This document shows, one piece after another, positions 32,705 to 41,604 of a stretch of DNA of 64,000 bases; position 1 is the stretch's first letter; each line of letters starts with the position of its first letter. The notes beneath the pieces are model-generated. The model saw only the letters and a program-made list of their open reading frames with translations, did no database searches and was not told the origin of the DNA. Source of the stretch: Bactericera cockerelli (Eukaryota; Arthropoda; Insecta; Hemiptera; Triozidae). The stretch lies in assembly GCA_024516035.1 (NCBI GenBank), contig CM044965.1:2090146-2154145 (forward strand), given 5' to 3'. The position numbers were made by a program, and so were the translations under genes.

Positions 32705-32955
32705 CAGCGTCGATGGCATGTTGAATACACCGGTTCCCTTCAGAACACCGAAGTTAAGCGACATCCAGCGAGGTTAAGACTTGGATGGGTGACCATTCAA
32801 ATTCTAATTCTCGTGACGCTGGCTTTTCCCGGCCCCACTCAGGCTGGGTGAGGTCAATGTGAGTAGCAGGTTTGTGAGTTTCCTGCGAATGGAGGGTAAA
32901 ACCCCCGTCGTGATATGACCATGGCAGTTGAAAGTGACGTTAAACCCCACTTAAA
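32705..32955 (+). repeat. 5S-rRNA-derived SINE, best full-length copy
   Basis: Head begins AGCGTCGATGGCATGTTGAA, followed by TACACCGGTTC, the A-box-like ACACCGAAGTTAAGCGAC and the C-box-like ACTTGGATGGGTGACCATTC. These are the landmarks of the 5S rRNA internal promoter in 5S order and spacing. The non-5S body follows (GGCTGGGTGAGGTCAATGTG, GTCGTGATATGACCATGGCA) with a poly-A at 32952. Best reference copy in the window. Confidence 0.93.
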
Positions 32956-33189
32956 AAAAAAAAAAAATCTAAGGGTCGGCTTTTCGGCCAGTTTTCAATC
33001 AGTCCTCAACCAGTAGCGCCGTGTGTAGTGCCCCATTTGATTACACAGGGAGTGACTCAAAATAAACTAGTTAGTAATTTGCGTCACTGATCAGTTTCTT
33101 TTCAGTAGCTCCGTGTGTAGAGGGCCTTAGATTTACTACTCCAGATTTATAATACGGGACTCAGTGTGGTTCTGTTTTCCTTAGTTGGG
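32956..33189. other. 3' flank of the carboxypeptidase-like gene; no feature seen
   Basis: Contains a loose duplication (CAGTAGCGCCGTGTGTAG and CAGTAGCTCCGTGTGTAG). No AATAAA on the minus strand was seen close to the stop codon, so the gene's 3' end is not placed. Confidence 0.5.
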
Positions 33190-36100
33190 CTAATCACGAA
33201 TGAGCTCCAGATCGGCTCTACCAACAGCGTTTGTCAGATGAAAATCTACCCGAACATAGGGTTCATTTACTGTCACATTTATCGACTTTGTCCACTCTTT
33301 GCCACCAAGCGATACCTTCACCAAATAGCTATCCACAGGGAGATATTGGAAAAATTCTTCATCAATAGCCGCTTGCAGCTCTAATACTTTTAATATGTTT
33401 TCACCTCCCATGCTGACTGTTCCATTAATATTGTTGACTTTTTCCACTCTGTTTTTTCCGTCATTTTTTATTTTTTCATCTTTGTTTTTTCCGTTCTTTT
33501 TGTGGGAATCTTTAACTGTTCCTTTATTTTCATTTATTTCGTCTTGTTTGAACATTAATTTTGGATCATTATCCTTTCTGCTTTTTTGATTTGAATATAT
33601 AACTGTTCCTTTATTTTCATTTGTTGCGTCCTTGACTCTGCTATTCTTAGTTTTCACGATGCTACCAATATCTTTATTGATTTCTCCTTGTCTCGTTTTG
33701 TCATATTTTTCGCGTGACTCTTTCACTGTTTCATTATTTTCATGTTTGTCCACACTGACAGAATAAATGTAATCATTTATTTTTTCAATTCTAATGATAG
33801 CTTTCGGTAACTCTTCTTTTTTCGGAGGTCTAAATGATGGCAATGAGAATTGACTATTTGGAAAATCTCGACGCTTGTAAGTAACTTGACCGTGCACGCC
33901 TTGACGCTGCAAGGTGAAGTCCAGTTGAACATAGGGATCAGTTTCGGTGACATTGACCTCACGCGTCTGGTCTAGGGCGGCGGGTGCTCTGGCTGTCACA
34001 GTGTAAAGTCCCGGCAGCAACAGCCGCCAGTACTCGCCACGAGCAGTCCCTCTGATCACATGCCCGTTGCCTGCTACTTTAACGAGAGCTTTTTTAACGG
34101 GATCACCGAAATTGTCCACGATTTTTCCGAAAATACCTTGACGCGTGCTTTCGATGAAGCTCAGCATAGAATCCAAGTTGGCGTGCCAGTACATCGGGAG
34201 GTCAGCTGCTGGCGGGTATTTGCAACAGCTGAGATACAGAGTGATCTCGAAGCAGTTGGATAGACGGTAGTTTGCATCTTGCATACCTGAGGTACAAACA
34301 CAAATTCTAGTTATTTTTTAAAATCTATTTCTCATTTTTTATTGATTTCTTATCAATAAACTACTCGTATATTTGTGTTGTATAAAATAAATACAACTAA
34401 ATTTCGACTTCGTAAGAAAATTATATATAAATTTACATGTTTTTTTTTCAAGTTAAGGATTTGGTTGTGGGGTAATGACACACACCAGTAGAAACATACC
34501 TATTATGAAACCAGACATCAGGTTGGACAATGTCGACGCCAGGGGAAAAGGCAAAGTGAATGGAAAAGTATTGATATTGCATAGTTAAATGGCAAACAAA
34601 CCTCATTCAGCTGTATACTTACTAGCACTTTTTATATTCCACTTCATCCCATTGACTATTCCGCCCGGAAAAGTTCTATTGCACGCATTGCCAGGTGACA
34701 TCATTGGATTCTTTTCAGCATAACCCTTGGCCAATTTTTTGAATATCTCATCATCAGGAGTTATACCTTTGGAGATCTTGGCAGAATCGTAGGGACAGCT
34801 GGCAACAATGGCTCCACCTTGCAGATTCCCGGAGAGAACGAACGACATATGTTTAATCATATCCATTATGTTCTTGGATTCAGGTTGTTGGATGTGTCTG
34901 TCAACAAAAGAATACGTTACCATGACAACGAAACATTATTTGGCAGAGTTGGAGAAACAACTGGCCAAAATAACAACTTTGGCCAGCATTGCTTAACTGG
35001 TGTCCCGGTAGCTCGCCGGTCAAGGCGTATTACTGGTAAACCAGAGGTCGCGGGTTCGAAAGCCAACTCAAATCTGAAACACATAATAATACGTCTCGGG
35101 CTGACGGCTGGAACTGATGCAAAAGCTAGATGATACGTCATTTTGGACCCAATTATCAGGTGAGATTTTATGCTTTTATCCACCTTTTTTTTTCGATTTA
35201 GGTTTATCGCTTTCAACTACACGGTCATGCCATGCAGGAACTTTACAAACCTGCTATACCCACATTAAACTCACTCAGGGTTGGGCCGGAATGCCAGTAT
35301 CACGAAGTTTTCTCCTCGCGGTATGTTGGATAACTTCGGTGATCCTACGAGTACAAGTGCATTCAACGCGCCATTGACGCTGACTAAAGTTGCTTAGTTG
35401 CTTACATATTAGACGCTGGGTAAAGTTGCTTAGTTGCTTACATATAGACGCTGGCTAAAGTTGCTTAGTTGCTTACATATTAGACGCTGGCTAAAGTTGC
35501 TTAGTTGCTTACATATTAGACGCTGAATAAAGTTGCTTAGTTGCTTACATATTAGACGCTGGCTAAAGTTGCTTAGTTGCTTACATATTAGACGCTGACT
35601 AAAGTTGGTTAGTTGCTTACATATTAGACGCTGGCTAAAGTTGCTTAGTTGCTTACATATTAGACGCTGGCTAAAGTTGCTTAGTTGTTTACATATTAGA
35701 CGCTGGCTATAGTTGGTTAGTTGCTTACATATTAGACGCTGGCTATAGTTGGTTAGTTGCTTACATATTAGACGCTGGCTATAGTTGGTTAGTTGCTTAC
35801 ATATTAGACGCTGGCTAAAGTTGCTTAGTTGCTTACATTTTAGACGCTGGCTAAAGTTGCTTAGTTGCTTACATTTTAGACGCTGGCGTTGGGTAAGCGA
35901 AGGAGGAGCGCGCTGGGTAAGGGAAGTCATTATCCAGATCCACCTGCTTGAAATTGGTCTCGCCAGCTTCTTCAGGATCCTCGCATCCTTCTCTGGATAT
36001 GCTGAAGCCGTCCGGATTGACGGTGGGTATAATCCAGATAGCGGTGTTGTTTAGCAGGCTGGTGACGCGAGGATTGTATCCATTACTGTAGACCAGGTAT

Positions 36101-37335
36101 TGCATCAGGGATGTCTGGAAATACAATTAAAAAATGGGCCAAGTTCTAGGAGAAAACTTTTGGAACAGCTGATTGGATACATAGCCCTCTGTTGTAGTTA
36201 GAGACGTGACAGCGATCACCCGACTTGAAAATGGGAATTATATAACTAAAAGTACACTTCCATTCCTCAGAATACAGAAGACAAAGAATCTTCGAAAATT
36301 TGAGTCAGCGGACAAACCAATTCAGAAGCACAACTTTGTACACACACAATGAAAATCTTCCCAAATTTCTAGAAAAAAATAGGATTATTAGCAAACAGAC
36401 TAAACTCTTTAGATACTGAAAAAGTGTCTTTATGAACCCCATTTTGAGCCGGTTTATGTGGCAACAACCCTCAAACATTTTCCGACCACGCCTGTTGTGC
36501 ACAGTATTCCCTCCTGTGGCCATCCTACGGGTTCCCCTTGGTCGTCTCATCATTAATCTGATGGGAAACCTTATTGTTATTTTAAGTCTTATCGATAAGG
36601 CGGTGGACTTGTAACCGGGAGGTCGATGGTTCAAGTCACGGTTTCAGCGTAGATTTAGTAAAGCGATTATTATTTTACCATCAAGGAGTAGCCGACGGCA
36701 TCCGTTCCATGTACATTGGCCACAAACTTGAACATCGGCTTGAGGAATTTCCTTGGCTTTCCGACATCGCGTGAGATCTGCACTGCAAAGATTCTCGTCC
36801 GGTAGAACGCACTCCGCTCTATGAGGACGGTCGGTCTGACGATTCCGGGATGACTGCGGGCCAACTTAAAGATGAGATTCTCCAGTTCCTTCAAGTTCAA
36901 GTACTTGTCAAGCCTTATAGTTTTGTTGTCGCCAACGACAATGTACTTATCTTTGTTGATATTGTATGGCTGGACGTCCAAATATTGGTCACGCCTCGCT
37001 TTGTGATTGTCGTCAACGAGAATGTTCTTTTTCTTATACTTGTTGGCATTGTGTAACTGCTCGTCCAAATATTTTTGGTCACTAACGAACCTGTAGTCAT
37101 TTTTGCTGATTCTATATGACTGGTTGTTAGGATATTTGTCAGGTCTACAATTTTGGTCACTAACGAATCTGCGGTCATCTACGTTGACTTTATGTGACTG
37201 TTTGTTTGGATATGGTTGACTGTTTATTTGGGAATTAATTAATTTGTAATTAATTGACGGGTCTGTAAAGTTTATTTTCGAACATGCAAAAGAAAAAGCC
37301 GATGCAAAAAGCAGCACTGCTAAAAGTCGTTCCAT
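33190..37335 (-). CDS. secreted metallocarboxypeptidase-like pseudoenzyme (M14, CPD/N-E type), 4 exons
   Basis: Exons 37335-36679, 36114-35873, 34897-34623 and 34286-33190 (stop TAG). Donors GTAAAA, GTAAGC and GTAAGT and AG acceptors give one open 756-residue frame. Start: the Met at 37335 precedes a signal peptide (MERLLAVLLFASAFSFACSK); an in-frame Met 35 codons upstream would bury it. Residues about 40-147: tandem repeats. Peptidase domain about 144-422 (KYLNLKEL.., FKFVANVHGTD, IIPTVNPDGF, VDLDNDFP, FVLSGNLQGG, MQDANY, NCFEITLYLSCCKYP). Transthyretin-like domain about 443-519; a second one (521-572, 693-742) split by a Lys/Asn-rich insert. Active relatives remove C-terminal Lys/Arg using a zinc ion held by H-x-x-E and a later His. 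Here HGTD, QGG and Tyr409 replace HGNE, HGG and the catalytic Glu, and DN replaces the substrate-binding NR. Predicted secreted, noncatalytic binding protein, resembling the inactive third domain of carboxypeptidase D. Function unknown. Confidence 0.88.
34287..34622 (-). other. intron 3 of the carboxypeptidase-like gene (336 bp)
   Basis: Donor GTAAGT at 34622; acceptor TTTGTACCTCAG ends at 34287. Phase 1 (A|GT makes Ser392). AT-rich with no repeat copy recognised. Confidence 0.85.
34995..35115 (+). repeat. SINE family F inside intron 2
   Basis: Antisense to the gene. GTCCCGGTAGCTCGCCGGTC, ACTGGTAAACCAGAGGTCGC, the B-box-like GGGTTCGAAAGCC, and CGTCTCGGGCTGACGGCTGG. Confidence 0.75.
35190..35384 (-). 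repeat. 5S-derived SINE inside intron 2
   Basis: Same strand as the gene. The head is AGCGTCAATGGCGCGTTGAA, then CTCGTAGGATCACCGAAGTT, the body CTTCGTGATACTGGCATTCC and GTTTAATGTGGGTATAGCAG, and a short A-rich tail at about 35181-35190. Its first base abuts the 36-bp minisatellite. Confidence 0.85.
35385..35880 (-). repeat. 36-bp minisatellite carrying copies of the exon 2 splice donor
   Basis: Fourteen units, minus-strand form AGCGTCTAATATGTAAGCAA followed by CTAAGCAACTTTAGCC. The first unit overlaps the end of exon 2 (...CCAGCGTCTAAAAT|GTAAGC), so each later unit repeats the exon-end sequence and a GTAAGC donor-like site. One unit lacks 2 bp; others differ at a few positions (TTAGCC/ATAGCC, AAAA/AATA). 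The 36-bp period keeps a 166-codon frame open in another phase (35430-35930), which is not the gene's frame. Confidence 0.93.
36380..36490 (+). repeat. repeat family L fragment
   Basis: AAACTCTTTAGATACTGAAA, CCGGTTTATGTGGCAACAAC and CATTTTCCGACCACGCCTG, as at 5540 and (reverse) 49695. Confidence 0.6.
36588..36667 (+). repeat. SINE family A, truncated, beside the exon 1 donor
   Basis: CTTATCGATAAGGCGGTGGA, CTTGTAACCGGGAGGTCGAT, GGTTCAAGTCACGG and TTTAGTAAAGCG, antisense to the gene. It stops about 10 bases inside the intron, close to the exon 1 5' splice site. Confidence 0.78.
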
Positions 37336-37496
37336 GTTCAATGACTTGCTAGAAGCGATTGAATACGTGGTTGGTGAAACATTCCATATGGCAGCCAATA
37401 CGTTGCTGGTACCAATGTGCGTGCTTATGTAAGCATTCATCTGGTGACAATATGTGACTCTTGGCTACCTAATGAAAAATCTAAATACACAAAAAT
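37336..37496 (-). other. 5' flank of the carboxypeptidase-like gene
   Basis: The frame stays open upstream to an alternative Met at 37440, but that segment does not look like a signal peptide and is more likely 5' UTR. No clear TATA box or initiator could be assigned. Confidence 0.4.
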
Positions 37497-37665
37497 TGGG
37501 TGGAAGAGATTGCCAAAGGCAATAACCCCGCCCTTTAGTTAGGACATATGTATAATATTTTGTTTATTTTTTTCCTGTTTATATAATTTTGCAAATTTTG
37601 TATTTTAAATTTTATCATTGTTTGTTCGTATATAAATAATCTTCTAATATAGAGTTTAAAAAAAT
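37497..37665 (+). repeat. non-LTR hairpin-tail 3' end
   Basis: GGGTGGAAGAGATTGCCAAA, hairpin ATTGCC AAA GGCAAT, CCCCGCCCTTTAGTTAGGAC, then AT-rich DNA to TATAGAGTTTAAAA. Confidence 0.75.
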
Positions 37666-37804
37666 CTAAATACATGGTTTCTGTAAATTATGGGTACTTG
37701 GAGCGTCGAATCTAAGAAATTTTATATCAGATGAAAACACCTAATTTTTTTTAAGTATGGTAGGTACAGTAAATCACTGGCAATTAACTTAATTCATAAT
37801 TTGG

Positions 37805-38440
37805 TTGCAGTTCTTTGTAAGGAATACCTTCCGGTGCGCTCGTGTTGACCCAGCACTTTAATGGGAAGTATTGTGTCACTTTTCGCCCATCAGAGAGGAG
37901 GCACACTACGGGATGCGCAGGCTACAACACAGACCACAAGCGTCTACAGTAGCTCCTGTTTCATGGCTACAAAAAAAAGGCTGAAACCATTGAGATCATA
38001 TAACATAGAGGGAACCCGATGTATCAAGATTTGCGTCCAAGAGGGACCATCAGCTGATTTCAAAATCAGTGCCGGAGTTGTAGTAATTTTTCTTTCACGA
38101 AAGAGTGGGTACCTAATTCTTCTAAAATAATATTTCTAATTTTTTCATACTTACATATTAGTTATTTTTGTCTTTGCTTCCTGTTTTACTTTCCTTATTC
38201 TCTAATTATTATGTGGTAATATAAGATTTGGTATCTGACGTGAAAATTAAGGTTGTTTAGATATCCGCCACTGCATGAGGTAAACAAAAAATTCAAATAA
38301 ATTGAATCAATCAGAAGCCGGGATTTGTTGAAAGAGGGACCATCAGCTGTTCACAGTTGGACGCATAAATTTGTTCAACTCGAGATAGGTAAGGTTCCCT
38401 CTATGTTATATGATCTCAGTGGCTGAAACACTCATCTTTA
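37805..38440 (+). repeat. SINE family D, interrupted by a MITE
   Basis: 37805-37987 (GGAATACCTTCCGGTGCGCT, GTCTACAGTAGCTCCTGTTT, GGCTACAAAAAAAAGGCTGA) and 38422-38440 (GCTGAAACACTCATCTTTAA) are the two halves of one 5'-truncated family D copy. The P-like MITE lies between them. Confidence 0.8.
37988..38421. mobile_element. P-superfamily-like MITE (434 bp) nested in SINE D
   Basis: Terminal inverted repeats of about 29 bp, CATTGAGATCATATAACATA... on the left and the complement of ...TATGTTATATGATCTCAGTG on the right. An 8-bp target duplication GCTGAAAC flanks it (37980-37987, 38422-38429). An 8-bp duplication with CA-starting ends containing ATAACATA resembles P elements. AGAGGGACCATCAGCTG occurs twice inside as a direct repeat (about 38040 and 38333). 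Noncoding. Confidence 0.78.
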
Positions 38441-39050
38441 AAAAAAATTCATACACACAGACAACTATATTTTATAGATATAGATGAGGCGATGATATTA
38501 TCCTGTGGGTAGAGAAGAGGCATCTGGTGGCACCATGACTCATCATGTTACTCATGTGGGGAACATGTGCAAAATTAAACTAAAAACAGCTTTTTTCAAT
38601 AATACCAACTTACCTGCAGCACTTTACCTATCTATCTTATCGTATGTATGTATGATTAGAACTGTGGGAAATCACTTAACATTCAAGGCTTAGACAAAAG
38701 AACATTTTCTGGAAAATATGAATTGATTCATTTTTTTCCCGGTTAACTGGAAGAGTTCACAAAGAGAATGTATTCAATTGTATTGAAAACAAAAACTTCT
38801 GAGGAAGAAGATTTTTCATTGAAAAGAAAAATGTTAAAAAACCTCTGAAAAAGTCTCAACATGAAACATTTTTACTATTGCCTTTTTCCTTTTCTCCTTG
38901 GTTTTTTTTACTATCCCTAAATTCTTGACCGAATTCTTCACTTATCTTTCAAAGGTGAAACTTTCCGTTAAAAAATAGGGACTGAAAAAGAAAGCCTTAA
39001 TTAAATTCCAAACAAACCAGGCGAACCGAAAAAAACCGACACTTCCTCAT
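38441..39050. other. no gene seen
   Basis: AT-rich sequence without a recognised repeat. The 62-codon frame at 38505 has no domain. Confidence 0.5.
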
Positions 39051-39740
39051 TTTACTTCCGAGAAATTTCTAATATTAGAAATCGGAAGTATTGTGTTCGA
39101 TTTTGTAAAAAAAAATATTTTTTTGCTCCGATTTCGATTTTTTTAATATTTCTGGACGTTTCATAACCTACTGAGTAAATTTGGTTTTGTGTCCGTCTGT
39201 CGGTCTGTTAAAACGATTCCTTGTAAGGCGCAAATCTCGGAAACTACTCGACCGATTTTGATGAAATTTTGCACACATCTAGGAGACATTCTGTAGATGG
39301 TCCTATTTTAAATTCATTGAATTCATACCAGCGGTTCTGGGTGAAAGAGACCATGCGCCTAACCACTAACTTTTTACTTACACGCTTATATCTCGTGAAC
39401 GGTACACCCGATTTCGATGAAATTTTGTAAGAATATGCATATTATTGTTTTACATAGGTTATTTATATTTATTTTTAAATTAATTATAATTTGACTGATA
39501 TATAAGAAAATCCGAAATTTTGGACAAAAAGTAAAAAAAAAAGGACCACGACTTGCCGATACAGAATTTTTTGTGGAATTCAGATTGTAAAAAAAACGAT
39601 ATTCTACCATATAAAACAAAGAAAATCGGTTGAGCCGTTTTGGAGATACAAGTAATTTTCTATAAAATCTCAAAATTGGCACGTGTTTACAATGTGAAGC
39701 AATCACGAGGAATTATTGTGTCCATAATTGGCAGTGTTTT
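39051..39740 (+). repeat. repeat family J, near full-length
   Basis: Starts with the near-palindrome TTACTTCCGAGAAATTTCTA/ATATTAGAAATCGGAAGTA and ends GTGTCCATAATTGGCAG. Full-length match to 3849-4535 with moderate divergence. Confidence 0.82.
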
Positions 39741-39744
39741 TATA

Positions 39745-39937
39745 TCTTTCTCTATTTCTCTCTCTCACACACACACATTTTTCATTCTGCCTTTCCTCTT
39801 TCTCTCCCTCCTTTCTCTCTCTCACTCTCTTTTTTTTCTCTTTCTTTCTCTCTTTCTCTCTCTCCCTCTCTCTCTCTCTCCCTCTCTCTCTCTCCCCCCC
39901 CCCTCCTCTCTCCCTCTCTCTCTCTCTCCTCTCTCCT

Positions 39938-39994
<57 letters not shown>

Positions 39995-40170
39995 CTTCTC
40001 TCTCTCCTTCTCTCTCTCTCTCTCCCTCTCTCTCTTCTCCCCTCTCTATCTCTCTCTTTCTTTCTCTCTCTCTATCTCTCTCTTTCTTTCTCTCTCTCTA
40101 TATCTCTCTTTCTTTCTCTCTCTCTATCTCTCTCTTTCTTCTTTCTCTCCCTCTTTCTCTTTCACACACA
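39745..40170. repeat. (CT)n tract
   Basis: About 420 bp of CT repeats with CA, CCC and CTTT interruptions, starting right after the J copy. The 150-190 codon Ser/Leu frames are artefacts. Confidence 0.95.
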
Positions 40171-40324
40171 CCCTCTCCCTCTCTAAAGTTAGCATTAGCT
40201 TAGGGGATGTAATTTATGTAATTGTATAAAAAATTAAACATAAATACATGAAATGTTCAAAATCAAATCAAAATCAATCTTTCCCTTTTTCTCTCCCTCT
40301 CTCTCTCTCTTTTATTTCTTATAA

Positions 40325-40480
40325 TAATGCTCTTTAGTGGAAGGTAACCATCAGGTTACCTCCCATAAAAAATCCATTGGGTGGGATCCGATCCACAGAT
40401 CAGGGATCCATGGGCTAGATTGTTTACATTACAAGTCTAGTGCCGCAACCACATCCACTACCAATTTTTTTAAGTTATCA
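40325..40480 (-). repeat. SINE family B body fragment
   Basis: Reverse: AACCTGATGGTTACCTTCCA, CTAAAGAGCATTATTATAAG. The rest of the copy is diverged. Confidence 0.5.
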
Positions 40481-40626
40481 TATTCGTGTTAATCAGTTTA
40501 ATCATTTTCGTGATGTCACAACTACTCAAACTCTCTCTACTGAATCTACGCTAAAACCGGGACTTGAACCACCAACCTCCAGGTTACAAGTCTGCCGCCT
40601 TATCGATCAAGCTACTCAGTTCGGTA
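40481..40626 (-). repeat. SINE family A, full
   Basis: Reverse: GAGTAGCTTGATCGATAAGG, CGGCAGACTTGTAACCTGGA, GGTGGTTCAAGTCCCGG, and the body with GTTGTGACATCACGAAAATG. Confidence 0.8.
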
Positions 40627-40738
40627 TCCACTAACAATGCTTATTATTTCACTTATTTCTACGACTTCTCTACTCATCTTTTTTAACAACCTCTTTCTTC
40701 CTTTCGTAAAATAGTATAATAGGATCAATTGAGAACAC

Positions 40739-40922
40739 AAATAGGTGGAAGAGATTGCCACAGGAAATAAACCCCGCCCTTTAGGTAGGACATTAGCTTT
40801 ATTCTCTTTTTTGTTCTTGTTTCTTTGTTCAATATATATATTTTTTTCTTTATAATTTCATTGTATTTTACTGTATATATTTTATTTTGTCTTACCTAAT
40901 AAGCATATAATATAATAATAAC
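40739..40922 (+). repeat. non-LTR hairpin-tail 3' end
   Basis: TAGGTGGAAGAGATTGCCAC, AGGAAATAAACCCCGCCCTT, TAGGTAGGACATTAGC, then T-rich DNA and a (TAA)n end. Confidence 0.7.
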
Positions 40923-40985
40923 GCAGTGTCTTTTTTTTCTCTCTCTTAGTAGATTATTCTATGGAACTAAACTAAATTCTATATC

Positions 40986-41130
40986 CGACCTCAGTAGCTT
41001 GATCGATAAGGCAGCGGACTTGTAACCTGGAGGTCGGTGGTTCAAGTCCCGGTTTCAGCGTTGATTTAGTAAAGCGAGTTTGACTAGTTGTGATATCACG
41101 AAAGTGATTAACACAAATATGATAACTAAC
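40986..41130 (+). repeat. SINE family A, full
   Basis: GACCTCAGTAGCTTGATCGA, CAGCGGACTTGTAACCTGGA, GGTGGTTCAAGTCCCGG, and the body to CACAAATATGATAACT. Close to the family consensus. Confidence 0.85.
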
Positions 41131-41604
41131 TTTAACTTAGTAGATTATTCTATGGAACTAAACTAAATTTTTATGTAACAGTTCTATGTAACTGTAAAAT
41201 AAAGAAAACATATTCAATTCAATTAATTTCTTCCACTCTTTCTTCACACATACATACACATACAATATCTCTATCTCTCTTCATCTAATTTGCTCATTTA
41301 GTTCCCTATAAAAAAAAGACCCCCCCCGTAAAACCAGGATGAAGCAAAAAAAAAAAAAAAAATCTAAAAAAAAAAGAAGAAAAAAACGAATCCAGATAAA
41401 ATTCCATTAATTTTTTTTTCTCTGCTCTCGAGTCAGCACTTTTGATTTTTTTTTTTCGCCTCCTTTTGCTTCTTTATCAACTTGCTTTCTTTCCCCTTTC
41501 AGATATGTTTTTGAAAAAGTGTAAAAAAAGGTGTTGTAGAAAGGAAAAGGAGTACAGGCAAAATGATAAGGATGAGAGGTCTTAGTTCTAAAGGTTTTAA
41601 CATT
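41131..41604. other. no gene seen
   Basis: AT-rich with poly-A and C runs. A duplicated word (TTAGTAGATTATTCTATGGA) occurs at about 40947 and 41137, flanking the family A copy, and may be a long target duplication or local duplication. Confidence 0.5.

Larger units (their letters stand above)
36115..36678 (-). other. intron 1 of the carboxypeptidase-like gene (564 bp)
   Basis: Donor ATG|GTAAAA at 36679/36678; acceptor TTGTATTTCCAG ends at 36115. Phase 0. Joining the exons gives GYSLM-TSLMQYL, which aligns without gaps to the family. It holds a family L fragment (36380-36490) and a SINE A copy next to the donor. Confidence 0.85.

Noticed and set aside
32705..32830. Possible 5S rRNA gene
   Set aside because: Only parts match 5S and the 3' portion is replaced by the SINE body; other copies show the same fusion.
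35430..35930. 166-codon open frame of QRL-CKQL-NFS repeats
   Set aside because: It is the 36-bp minisatellite read in a frame other than that of exon 2; a period divisible by three keeps it open by default.
37336..37440. Upstream Met (37440) as the start of the carboxypeptidase-like protein
   Set aside because: It adds 35 residues before the clear signal peptide; the Met at 37335 gives a normal secretory start.
39640..40203. 187-codon Ser/Leu-rich frame
   Set aside because: Pure (CT)n composition. The same applies to frames at 10895, 19654, 23756, 30283, 41499, 43197, 53208 and 57999.
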